A DNA stretch of 64,000 nucleotides from Selaginella tamariscina. Its lineage: Eukaryota > Streptophyta > Lycopodiopsida > Selaginellales > Selaginellaceae. The notes under the pieces are model-generated. The model worked only from the letters and a program-made list of their open reading frames with translations. It was not told where the DNA came from and searched no databases. Within the stretch, counting starts at the first letter, position 1. Each line of letters begins with the position of its first letter. The translations under genes were made by a program, and so were the position numbers. Shown here in pieces: positions 22,044 through 32,826 of the stretch. The stretch lies in assembly GCA_003024785.1 (NCBI GenBank), contig PUQB01000208.1:334066-398065 (forward strand), written 5' to 3'.

Positions 22044-22288
22044 GTGAACTTTGTAATTAAAATGAGAATGATATATAAAAATGGGAATATAAAAAAATCT
22101 TTAATTAATAGTTATGTATTAATTATTAATATTTTAAACATACATTTTAAAGAATATTTTTTTCTTTAAACATTATATTATTTTAAAAATTATTTATTAT
22201 ATTAAAAATGCTAATTAAGTAAATAAAATTGTTAATTATTAAAAAAATGGGACTATATACATTCTTATTTTAGTTACAAAGTTCATAA
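22044..22288. mobile_element. 245-bp MITE, deletion derivative of the giant transposon
   Basis: The inverted ends are GTGAACTTTGTAATTAAAAT and, from the right, ATGAACTTTGTAACTAAAAT. D2 shows the empty site (CAATACTTATACAAG near 26739-26753), so this is an insertion, most simply with a 3-bp TAT duplication (22041-22043 and 22289-22291). The left 60 bp (ATGGGAATATAAAA) and right 100 bp (AATGCTAATTAA, TTAATTATT, AATGGGACTATA) match the subterminal sequences of the giant transposon. It has no coding sequence and would depend on the giant element's transposase. Confidence 0.85.
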
Positions 22289-22461
22289 TATACAAGTTTA
22301 ATTTCAACCCAATTCTTCTTTAGGGCCAGGTATTCCCACTCAAAGCACCCAACAAAATATTTCCTCTTTTACTTAGTTATATTTATTTCTAGAGTAATTA
22401 GATTTTTCATAGAACATTCTAGTAGTGTAATTAATAAAACATTTTAAAGAAAATTCTACTA

Positions 22462-22685
22462 TAGTAAAACCTGTCTAAATTAAATATTTTGGGACTGGGG
22501 GCAGTGTTTAATTTAGAGAGAGTTTTAAATAAGGGATAAACACTTTAGAGAGTGTTTTAAATAAGGGAGGCCAAAATACAATAGCATATAATGGTATTTG
22601 AGGCAAGTCAGACCATGATTTTTATTTTTGTTTAATTTAGCAAGGCTTTTAATTTATACAAGTTCAATTTAAACAGGTTCTATTG
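22462..22685. mobile_element. Emigrant/pogo-like MITE (224 bp)
   Basis: The ends TAGTAAAACCTGTCTAAATT and, inverted from the right, CAATAGAACCTGTTTAAATT resemble the Emigrant/Lemi pogo-type terminus (CAGTAAAACCTC...). It is flanked by TA at 22460-22461 and 22686-22687. The empty site in D2 (near 26905-26915, TTCTACTAATTTGG) fits a TA target duplication with one later substitution. Confidence 0.8.
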
Positions 22686-23826
22686 TAGTTTGGAATACTC
22701 ATATTAGAATATTCGAGAATATATTATTTATAATCTGGGAAGATTTAGGCATTTGATAAACAACAATGGTTCTATAGAGATTGATAAAGTTGTGAGTTTG
22801 TACTATAGATTCCTCATGTATTGAAACTAAACCCTTAATCCTAAACTCCTCGTTCTCTTCAAGACATGTAATCTTACCACATGGTATTGCTAATCCAAAA
22901 CCACGTACAATATCCAAATACATAGACGTGTTATTATAAACTCATACAAATCTACATTCATTGCATTTAATTGTACGTTTTCTACCGTGTTATTGTCATA
23001 CAATGAATCCTTTTATCAAGTTCATGATTAAGATCGTGATTATTAAAGTCATTCTAGCGTGAATTCTGTGAATAAATATGAATAATTATGTATAATTAAA
23101 AATTTAATTTCATTATTTATAAATAATGAAACCATAGTTTAAATAGTGTTTGAATAATCCCACTCCAATTGGTGGAGCTTTCCTTATGATGAACAATGTT
23201 TTCGCATTCAGCTTCCTAATTATTTTAGAATAAGTGCTTTAATCTTGTAAATTCGATTTTGAGTGGCAAAGGTTGTGAAAATGTATTTCATCTTGAACTT
23301 CATTTTCACTCTTCACACTAAAGGTGTATAGTCCAAGCCTCCAAGTAGCCCAAAAACAATATAAGCAATGTTTCTCAAGGTTAGCATATGATAAGTAGAA
23401 AGACATTTGCACTTACTATTGGTGTTTCTTATATCACACTTAAATGACTAGTTATAACATTTATTATTAATTTTATTATCACCATCTAGACATTCTCATT
23501 AAACTTTCTTTATTTTATTCATGAAGTATGTTTATTTGTTAATGTTTGACAAGAAGTAGCCTACATTTTGCCACCTCGTAAGTGGTATATCATATTAAAC
23601 AACCATCTTTATATTTAATTTTATAGTTTATTGTCAGCAAAGCTGGAGGTTTTGTGATAATATATTGAATAGAACCTTGGTGCATATTTTTTTAACATGT
23701 ACGCATTACCACATTAACTTAATAATTATATTAAGTAAGTTATAATAAATAAGGTGTTCAATGCTTAAGATATTATTAGTATTTTTAATTTGTTTTACTT
23801 TGTCATAAACAATAATTTAAATTAAT

Positions 23827-24188
23827 AATTTTTTTCTTGAAACATAAAATATCATTAATATTTATAAATTTTTTAGGATTATTTTTTATATAAGACTTAA
23901 ATAAAATGTAAATCATGTAATTAAAATTTATTCCTAATATATATTATATTATTATCTCACTTTTTAAATTTATATGAGTAGCATGTACTGGTTGTGGTAT
24001 ACATATACATTAGTTTATGATAACATTACGATGCAGAGTTGTGAAAACAAGTTTAGTATAAGGACCCACATCATGATATAAAACAAAATAATAATTATAT
24101 ATTCTTTTAACTTGTTTATTATTTATAAAGCTAAAACAATATAATTTATTCTTCATTTTAATATTTCCAAACCAAAAAGTTACAAACT
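23827..24188. other. AT-rich sequence without recognisable features
   Basis: This is very AT-rich and non-coding. It lies downstream of the F-box pseudogene and could include its 3' UTR. Confidence 0.5.
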
Positions 24189-25390
24189 TCAAACATTACA
24201 AGTAAGAGAGGGCTGGAAAGAAAAGAATACATCACCCTTGTTACGCCCTTGGCCAAAAATTGAATACCAATTGCCACTTAACACATCATATACACACCCC
24301 CAATCTGCATTGTTAAAGTACAATGTCACTTGGTTCTTCCCACCTGCAACCGTGAAATCTTCTAAATCTAAGTTCAATCCTTTCCTATTCTTGCAGGAAG
24401 CATCTTAAGGGGCAAATATGAAATCTCCTTCCAATTTCTTGCTTTCTTCCTTTAGAATATATACGCATGTTGTCCCCCATTTGCTCCCTTCCTCCAAAGG
24501 AACAAGCATTACAAGCACAAACTTACTCTCACATAGCACAAGACGGGGTTGGACATAACCTCGTCTTCGCAAGTGCAAACGTCTCCCACGATTTCTAATC
24601 ATGTTCCAGCTATAGCTTGGTTGCCATGAAAACTTTGTCCATGTTGCCAAACACTTTACATCTTGACAAGGATCAAACACGTTCATGGATTTAAGTGAAC
24701 ATGTATCATCCGGAGTCATACTTATCAAATACATGCGGTTGTCACGAAGTACCATGCAATCACACGAACTATAACAACTCAGAATGATTTCTCCACCCTC
24801 TTCACCAAATGGCATCACGTTAGAGGCCACCCAGTTTGCATCGCTAGAGGTGTAAACATGTAGCATAGGCCTAGGTTGTAACCATGTTGAGATTACATGA
24901 TCAACATAGAAATTCCTTGATAGCTTGAAAAATAATTGGTGAGGAACATGGGGTATAGGGGGTAACCAAGTGAACCATTTGCTAAAGGGATTGCAAACAA
25001 CAGCACAACTGTTGTATCCTGTACTATGGATGCAAACCAAGTCATTTGAAGAGACAGAGATATCAAAGAACACATATAGGTCATCCCGATAAGGTAATTC
25101 AAAATGCAGTGGCAGCTTTCTCCAATATGTAGAGCCCTCTTGCATGAGAGAAAATCCAAATGTACATATACTAGCATCCCTCAACTCTATTATAGGCTGA
25201 ATATACCAAGTACCCTTACACTTGTCCCCAATTTGCACATTCCAATTCTTGCAAACACATCTAAACCGGCACAGTGCAGAAGTGGCATGTGATGAAACAA
25301 GATAGAGTGAATATCTTCTGGAATCTCGATCCAAATAGTTGACAATGATTGTTTTCTTTCGATTTGTTGATCATGCCATCCCATCTCTTC
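24189..25390 (-). pseudogene. F-box protein gene, decayed (frameshift and in-frame stop)
   Basis: This resembles plant F-box/kelch-type proteins, the substrate receptors of SCF ubiquitin ligases. Reading leftward, the first half of the F-box (IPEDIHSILFHHMP, near 25320) is in one frame. The second half (LCRFRCVCKNWNVQ, near 25260) is in another, so a frameshift at about 25275-25290 splits the F-box. A long C-terminal part follows with beta-propeller-like Trp and Gly-Trp blocks (VCNPFSKWFTWLPPIP). An in-frame TAA at 24405-24407 separates the last about 70 codons (GGKNQVTLYF...GCVYDVLSGNWYSIFG), which clearly continue the same protein and end at 24189. With two breaks it is probably non-functional, unless the stop lies in an unrecognised intron. 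Confidence 0.7.
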
Positions 25391-26634
25391 TTACCATGGT
25401 CCTTTCCATTTACATGTTCTGTAATTACCCTTTTAACCATGGTTTCTTCTTCTACAACACAAACCTAATAACTAGGGCTTCTAATTTCTCCATTTTATAT
25501 TGAAGGGTACTACGCACACACACGTGAACACGCACGTACGCACACACATAATCCCAAGGTCACACGTATAAGAATCTATTAGTTGGTATAAAACTCGTTA
25601 TGATTGAATCATTATTACATATATTAATTATAAATGTAAAGTAAATTATCTTAATATAAAAATAATTATTTAGAAGAATTTAAATTATCATCATTTGAAT
25701 TAGCTACCAAACAAAGATTAGATTTTATATTTATTTAATTATTTATATTTTACTCTATATTTTTTAAATCAACCAAATATTTAGGAGAATATATCTAATG
25801 AAATATATAATACTTATTTCTATATTGCATAAATCTAATAAATTAAAATGATGAGCTAAATTATTCAAAATTAAGAATAGAGAATATTTCATGCACTCAC
25901 ACATGCACATAGTTGATTATGCAATGCAATGCTGTTGTATTAGTGTTGAATTGATACTTTAGTTTTTTTTGTTTTTTTTTTTTGAAAACCAAAGAATTAT
26001 ATATGATATATACACAGTTTCATCTTTTGTGGTATTTGCTCACTTTTTACATTAAAAGTTGATAGCTAAACATGCACGCCCATTCATGTGCTACTTTGTT
26101 CGTTGTGAGATATATTTTGATCTATGTCCTCAAATATCTCTTCATATGAAACAAAAAATAAGGTTCTAAATGTGTTCTCTAGACAATGAACTCTTTGCTC
26201 ATGCACATTTTCTATGCTTGTATATTCCTACACTAAACTACAATGTCCACCTTGCTTTAAACATTCTTTAAAATTAAACTTAACTCGCCCTAAATATAGC
26301 TTGTCTTCTCAATTTGTTGGCCCCATTGTCATGATAACAATAGCATATACAAAAAATGGAAATATTATATATATATATATATATAAACAGTTGATAAAGA
26401 AGGATAATTAAGAGGATTAACAATCCTAATGATAATGAATAGTCAAACACATTCCCAATTTGGAAGGCCATATTTTTAAATTTATTTAAGGAGAAAATAT
26501 TATCAAATAAATTTCAGAAGAAAATATTGTGTGATCTTATATATGAGCCTACTACAACTGTCAAATGTTAATGTAATATATGATAATTATAATTATTATA
26601 GAAATTTATGAAAAAAGCATGAAACTAAGAAGAG
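25391..26634. other. AT-rich intergenic sequence
   Basis: This holds an (AC)n-like tract at 25515-25550, T-runs at 25966-25984 and (TA)n at 26368-26385. I see no gene or mobile-element ends. Confidence 0.6.
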
Positions 26635-28037
26635 TATAAACTTGTTATGTGCCTTTAGTTCATCTCAAAGGGAGGAGATAAGCTCTTATTTACCTACAAT
26701 TTTTATATACATTAGCATTTTTTTAAACAAGCACTGTCAATACTTATACAAGTTTAATTTCAACTCAATTCTTCTTTGTGGCCAAATATTCTCACTCAAA
26801 GAACGTATTTCCTCTTTTACTTACTTTTATTTTTTCTAGAGTAATCAATTTTTTCATAAAACATTCTAGTAATGTTTAATTAATCAAACATTTTAAGGAA
26901 AATTCTACTAATTTGGAATACTTCATATTAGAATATTTGAGAATATATTATTTATAATTTGAGGAAGATTTAGGCATTTGCTAAACAACAATGGTTCTAT
27001 AGAGATTGACAAAATCGTGAGTTTGTACTATAGATTCCTCATGTATTGAAACTAAACCCTTAATCCTAAACTCCTCCTTGTTCTCTTCATGTAATCTTAC
27101 CACATGGTATTGCTAATCCAAAACCACGTACAAGATCCAATGGACATAGACGTGTTATTATAAATTCATACAAATCTACATTCGTTGCATTTAATTGTAC
27201 ATTTTCTACCGTGTTATTGTCATACAATGAATCCTCTTATCAAGTTCATGATTAAGATCGTGATTATTAAAGTCATTCTAGCATGAATTCTGTGAATAAA
27301 TATGAATAATTATGTATAATTAAAAATTTAATTTCATTATTTATAAATAATGAAACCATAGTTTTAAATAGTGTTTGAATAATCTCACTTCAATTGGTAG
27401 AGCTTCCCTTAAGATGAATAATGTTTTCGCATCCGGCTCCCTAATTATCTTAGAATAAGTGCTTTAATCTTGTAAATTTGGTTTTGAGTGGCAAAGATTG
27501 TGAAACATGTATTTCATCTTGAACTTCATTTTCACTCTTCACACTAAAACCAAGCCTCCAAGTAGCCCAAAAACAATATGAGCAATGTTTCTCAAGGTTA
27601 GCATATGATAAGTAGAAAGACATTTGCACTTACTATTGGTGTTTCTTATATCACACTTAAATGACTAGTTATAACATTTATTATTAATTTATTATCACCA
27701 TCTAGACATTCTCATTAAACTCTCTTTATTTATTCATGAAGTATGTTTATTTGCTAATGTTTGACAAGAAGTAGCCTACATTTTGCCACCTCATAAGTGG
27801 TATATCATATTAAACAACCGTCTTTATATTTAATTTTATAGTTTATTGTTAGCAAAGCTGGAGGTTTTGTGATAATATATTGAATAGAACCTTGGTACAT
27901 GTTTTTTTGACATGTACGCATTACCACATTAACTTAATAATTATATTAAGTAAGTTATAATAAATAAGGTGTTCAATGCCTAAGATGTTATTAGTATTTT
28001 TAATTTGTTTTACTTTACCATAAACAATAATTTAATT
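26635..28037 (+). repeat. Direct duplication D2 (MITE-free copy)
   Basis: This matches D1 (21936-23826) but lacks both MITEs and so records their empty sites. It ends abruptly at 28037, where gag-like sequence of a Ty3/gypsy element begins. Confidence 0.9.
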
Positions 28038-29213
28038 TATTAGGAGACTACAATCAGAGGCCGCACTTCCAGGATTGGCAACCTTCTCAACCGAGGTATG
28101 ATGATATGAACAGACGGCCAGAATGTCGGGAGTTGATCTGCATGCTATGCAATAGGCACCACCTACTGTACCGATGCGCCTAGATTGTGATGCTCAAACC
28201 CATGCTAGAAGCACACGTGCCAAAGGCCACATGGGTAGCCGAAGGACCAACTCCGGCCCAACCCTCGTGCCACAAGCCAACCATGTAGAAATGTCACCCC
28301 TTGAGCTGCAATGCGGGGCAATCATGAGATCACAAGCCCAATAGAAAGGACCACCAATTGACCTCGAGGAGGAAGACAATGGGGAATCCAACGGAGGAAG
28401 TGGCAGCCGAACTTGTGGAACCAGGACAGTGGGCGTGGAGGCACGCTGAAGTGAAGGCTGTTGTAGAGCAAGTGAGATTTGAGCAAGGTCTAGGGTAAGA
28501 GGGACGACATGATTATACGAGGTCCTCGCATGGAAGGTGCGAGAAACCCAGGTGTTGGTGACCTTAGAGAGCTACTATGGTTATCTCCAGGACTATATGA
28601 AGTCCTTACTCGGGAGCTCCATGGGCCCACTACAGTTCCCCCAACAATAGCAGTAGACTTTGTGGACCTCGACATGTAAGCAAAAGAGGGGTTCAACTTT
28701 CTCTTGGGATGGCCATAGCTCAGGGACACGAGGGTACTGCATGACTGAGAGAATTAGCGGGTCCGGTTTCCCACCAATGGAGGACTGATATTCATTACCA
28801 CGAAACAGGTCCATGCACCACCATCGAAATCCCAACCCTAGGAGTACCACCTCCCAGACTAGAGCGAGGGGCTGAACAATGAGGAAGAAGCAGCTATCCT
28901 AGCATGCTTGCTAGATTTATTCGTCGTAAGGGAAGTAGACCGCTGGCAAGAAGTACTGAGTCTGCCGCTATGTACCTAATTACTCGGTTGGAGGCCGAAG
29001 CATAAACTTGAGAAACACATATCCTGAGTGGCTGGTCCTGTGAAGGAAATGCAGAGTGTCACCTACTTGCTAAAGAGGAGTACCGCAACAAGCCAATGTA
29101 TGGGTGGAACATGACTCTTGAAGCAACAATGAAGCAGGTCAACATAGGTACCAACAAAGACCTCTAGCTAGTGAATGTCAATGCTCACATAGGCTCAGAA
29201 CTAAGGGAGCAGA

Positions 29214-29615
29214 TTGCCAATTGCCTCCATAGACACAGTTCGCATGGACCTATCACTACTTAAGGGAGTACCACTGGAGTTGTGCCAACACATAATTAAG
29301 TTAAAACTCGACATCCGACCTAGAGGTCAACAATGGTACCGCATCAACCCGAACTACGTATGGAAGGCCAAACATGAGATTGACAAGTGGCTCAAAGTGA
29401 ACTTCATTCACCCCATCGAGAATCCAGAATGGCTTTCACTAATTGTCATCATATCCAACAAGGATGGGTGGCTGAGAATCTGCATAAACTACCAACGATT
29501 GAATGCCACCACGGAGAAAGACCCATTCTCCATTCCATTCACGGAGGCCATCCTAGAAGACGTAGCGGGTCATGAGATGTACTCGTTCATGGATGACTTC
29601 AACGAGTACAACTAG
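29214..29615 (+). pseudogene. Reverse transcriptase fragment of gypsy element
   Basis: This is the longest open RT segment. It holds RT blocks 1-3 with the LRICINYQRLN signature (usually LRMCVDYRALN in plant gypsy elements) and ends in a stop at YN* just after FMDDFN. The catalytic YxDD block is not intact in this frame. Confidence 0.8.
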
Positions 29616-29887
29616 GTGACGATCATAGTGGAAGACCAAGCCAAGACTACGTTCATCACCATATATATTTAGGGTCATGTTATTTGGACTTGGCAATTCC
29701 CCGGCCATGTTCCAGAGATTGGTCCAACATATAATTTTCAAACAACCTCACGGACTTGTTCCAGGCATTCTTGAATGACTTCACAACTTATGGACCAGTG
29801 AAGGACCAAGTGGCATGCTTAGAATGGGTGTTCTGACACTACCAGGAATATGGGATATCTTTTAACCTCTTAAAATGTGTATTTGGC

Positions 29888-30530
29888 ATGATCGTATTAA
29901 GACACCTCATCTCCAAGGAGGGCATCATTGTGGACTCAGAATTGGTAAGGGCACTAGTCAAGATGCCACCCCCACAGAATGTTATGGAGCTCCGGTGGTT
30001 CTTAGAGAAGGTAGGGTTTTATTGCAAGTTCATCCGACAATACGTTGATAGGGCCCAACCAATGCCTGAATTACTCACTAAGGAGACACCTTATGAATGG
30101 ACTGCCAACCATTAGGCAGCCTTCGAGGACATCAAGCTTCAGCTAGTGGAAGCACCTATCCTCATCCCACCAAATTGAAATCAACAGTTCCACTTGCAAA
30201 CGGATGGTTCTAATGTAGCAGCAGGTGCGGTTCTGTCCCTAGAAGATGCCGGGTGGATGCTTTGACCCATAGCATACGGAAGTCGGCTCATGACACCGGC
30301 TGAACGGAACTACTCGACAACTGATAAAGAGTGCATGGTGATCATCTACGGAGTATCTAAGTTTTGCCACTACCTTCTGAGTAACCACTTCATGTTGATC
30401 ATGGATCATCATGCCCTGCTCTACCTCGTCAACAAACCACAGCTCACTAGGCGGCTGGCATGGTGGATCCTCACCATGGTCCATAAGGCAGGTAAGCTGC
30501 ATGTATCACCAGACCTCCTCTCCATGTAAC
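29888..30530 (+). pseudogene. RT-connection and RNase H remnant of gypsy element
   Basis: Two open pieces, 29888-30115 and 30290-30529, cover the region after the RT catalytic site (VRALVKMPPPQNVMELRWFL) and the RNase H domain (NYSTTDKECMVIIYGVSKF; the usual YxxxxKELLA motif). Confidence 0.75.
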
Positions 30531-32135
30531 GTGCGGTGAATGGCCCAAAGTCGTGCCCCTACTTGACATACTAGACGCCAACCTCTTTGAAGCAACTGTT
30601 GAACAGGGCACCCCACCATGAACCACCAAGCCAACAACTAGTGCAAATATTCCAATATGGTAGCAACTAATATGACGCTACCTTTGCCAACGGGTTGAGT
30701 AGTCTCCCACGAACATCGGCTATACACAGGCAAAGCCTCACCCGAAGGTGCTTACCATTCCAGCTGATTGGGGCCAGAGAGTCCCCTAGCATGGGAAATC
30801 CCCAAGATTGTCAACACAATCACGCATGACTGGGGACAGGACACTTTCGGGGGGACAAAACGGCTAGGAAAATCCTATAGATCGGACTTTGGTGACTAAC
30901 GATCTTTCGGGACACCACCAAGGCAGCAAAAAGCTGCACTAACTATCAGCAGATAGGCAAACCCATGGTGGGCCAAGGAATTGAGTACCACCCCTTAGCA
31001 GAATGGCAGCGTTCGAGAAGTGGGGCTTAGACTTTGTGGGCCCAATCAACCCAAAGGCCCACATGACACACTCAAGGTTACGTCTTGTGGTTAGCAACGG
31101 ACTATGCCAAAGTGGGTAGAGACAAAGGCACTCAGGGAGGCAACAACAGGGCAGACATCAAGGTTTATCTATACGAACATCTTGACAAAGTTCGGTTGCC
31201 CACTAGAGCTAGTATCAAACCAAGGAAACCACTTCATCAATGAGACCGTCTAGGAGTTGGTTAATGTGTTTGTCATCAAGCCATCGCATGTCAACATCCT
31301 ACTACTTGTAGGGGAACGAACATGCCAAATCCACAAACAAGATACTAGTCACCATCTTGAGGAAGCTTTGCCACAGTGAACCCAAGCGATGGAGGAAATG
31401 CTGCCATCCGTGTTATGAGCATACCGGACGACATTCAAAACCACAATGGGAGCAATGCCCTTCCATCTGGCCTATGGTCTGGAGGCCATCATAGCATGAG
31501 AATTCACCATACCCAGCTTACAAGCCTAGACCACAGGATCACAGATGAATCAATAGTTACCCGAAGAAGATTGGAGCAGCTGGAATAGGTGAAAGAGGAG
31601 CGATTCCTGGTGCAATTGACGAGATAGAACCACCAACATCAAACCAAAATGAGCAAAGGACAAAAAAAAAGAACTCCAAGAATACAAGCCAAGGCAATGG
31701 GTCTGGTGGTACAAGAAGCCGCAAATACTTCGGAAGGGTAAGTTTTTGGCCAAGATGGAAAGGACCATATGAGGTACTTGAGACCTTTGACAATGGTACG
31801 GTGCTATTAGGAGCCAACGGGTAGCCATTACAATAGAAGGTCAACGGGAATCACCTCAAGCAGTTGAAGCCCCTGTTCAGGAGGACCAGGTGAAGGAGGC
31901 AAACCCCACGAAATGCAGGTGCAAAGCTGAGGCCGAAGCAACGCCGTTAAGGGCCGAAGGAAAGGGCACCCAACGGAGGAGCGATACCCCAATCTCGCAT
32001 GTTTGGCCAGCTCACAAGGTCACATGGTCCACGAGGGTGGACCACATGTGTGAGCACATAATACAAGGTAATAATGGCAGGCGGCACCATTAATACCCTG
32101 TTATGGCCCATAAACAAGGGCATGCTCACTCCTCA

Positions 32136-32590
32136 TGTCATAGTTTTTTACTATGACTCTCTTTACTTTTGACGTTGATTGTTGTTACCTACTGAACTAT
32201 GTTGACAAACTTTAGATGTAGTAGGAAACAGGCCCACTTAGTGCACTTGGGTATTTGGTGATGGTATGGCCGAGTGTCATTAGGTATTTGTAGGAAACTC
32301 TAGGCGAAGCTAGAATTTACCTTCTAGAAAACTCTTACCTTGGTTTTTTGTGTCCCAGTTAGGTTTTTGGGTGGTTTTAGTGAGTTTGGTATGTTGGATA
32401 TGCTTAGGGTTGACCTAAACCTAGGGTTACCCTAACCCCATGCACTAAACCCCTCAGGTTAGGGTTTAGGGGTTAATGAGGTTAATGAGTCATTAATTAA
32501 CTCACCAAGTATATTCCCTCTGAGAAAAAGATTCTGTGCCAGCCCACTTATGTAAACAAGAAAACCAGGGGGGCAACATATTCGAGTACT
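32136..32590 (+). mobile_element. LTR 'B' at the right end of the gypsy element
   Basis: It begins TGTCATAGTTTTTTACTATG and shares several hundred bases with 18927-19390. Its right boundary is approximate. The position, right after the integrase C-terminus, is that expected of a 3' LTR. Confidence 0.65.
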
Positions 32591-32599
32591 GTACGAGGG

Positions 32600-32826
32600 C
32601 TAGAAGAGGATCACAGAGCTCGTGGCCCCCAAGTTCTTCAGATTTAAGAAATTGATCAACTAACCCGACATTCGACGGGTCTAGAAATAAATGCAGTTGC
32701 TTGGACTCTACGAGGTTTGGTGTTGGTGGGGAGAAGTGGAGAGGCAGAAATTCATTGAGCGAGCCCGCCAATTCATCCAAATGGTACAGCTAGAGACAGG
32801 GAAGACCAAGCAAGCGGATATTCGAA
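32600..32826 (+). pseudogene. Retrotransposon gag remnant, 5' part
   Basis: This is gag-like coding sequence (for example RNKCSCLDSTRFGVGG in broken frames). It continues across the LINE insertion at 35865-36539, where LGSLAYFYID and LATVFGLLKDGIPLEELPET are legible. The LINE target duplication shows that the two halves were one sequence. Confidence 0.55.

Larger units (their letters stand above)
21936..23826 (+). repeat. Direct duplication D1 (holds two MITE insertions)
   Basis: This is near-identical to 26635-28037 in the same orientation, from CTTGTTATGTGCC to CATAAACAATAATTTAA. D1 is longer because it carries insertions at 22044-22288 and 22462-22685 that D2 lacks. No gene is seen; the sequence is AT-rich and probably part of an older non-coding repeat. 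Confidence 0.9.
28038..32135 (+). mobile_element. Decayed Ty3/gypsy retrotransposon, internal region
   Basis: The order gag, RT, RNase H, integrase on the plus strand is that of Ty3/gypsy. A degenerate zinc knuckle (CMLCNRHHLLYRC) is near 28139-28180. RT is clearest at 29214-29615 (VNFIHPIENPEWLS, LRICINYQRLNATTEKDPF, MYSFMDDFNEYN). It continues at 29888-30115 with the RT-connection block ELRWFLEKVGFYCKFIR. RNase H follows at 30170-30530 (PAERNYSTTDKE, MIMDHHALLYL-like). Integrase core pieces are near 31010-31450 (KWGLDFVGPIN). A C-terminal GNHLKQLKP-like end is near 31845-31870, with no chromodomain seen. Stops and frameshifts are throughout, so the element is old. The left LTR was not found; the right LTR starts at 32136. 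Confidence 0.8.
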
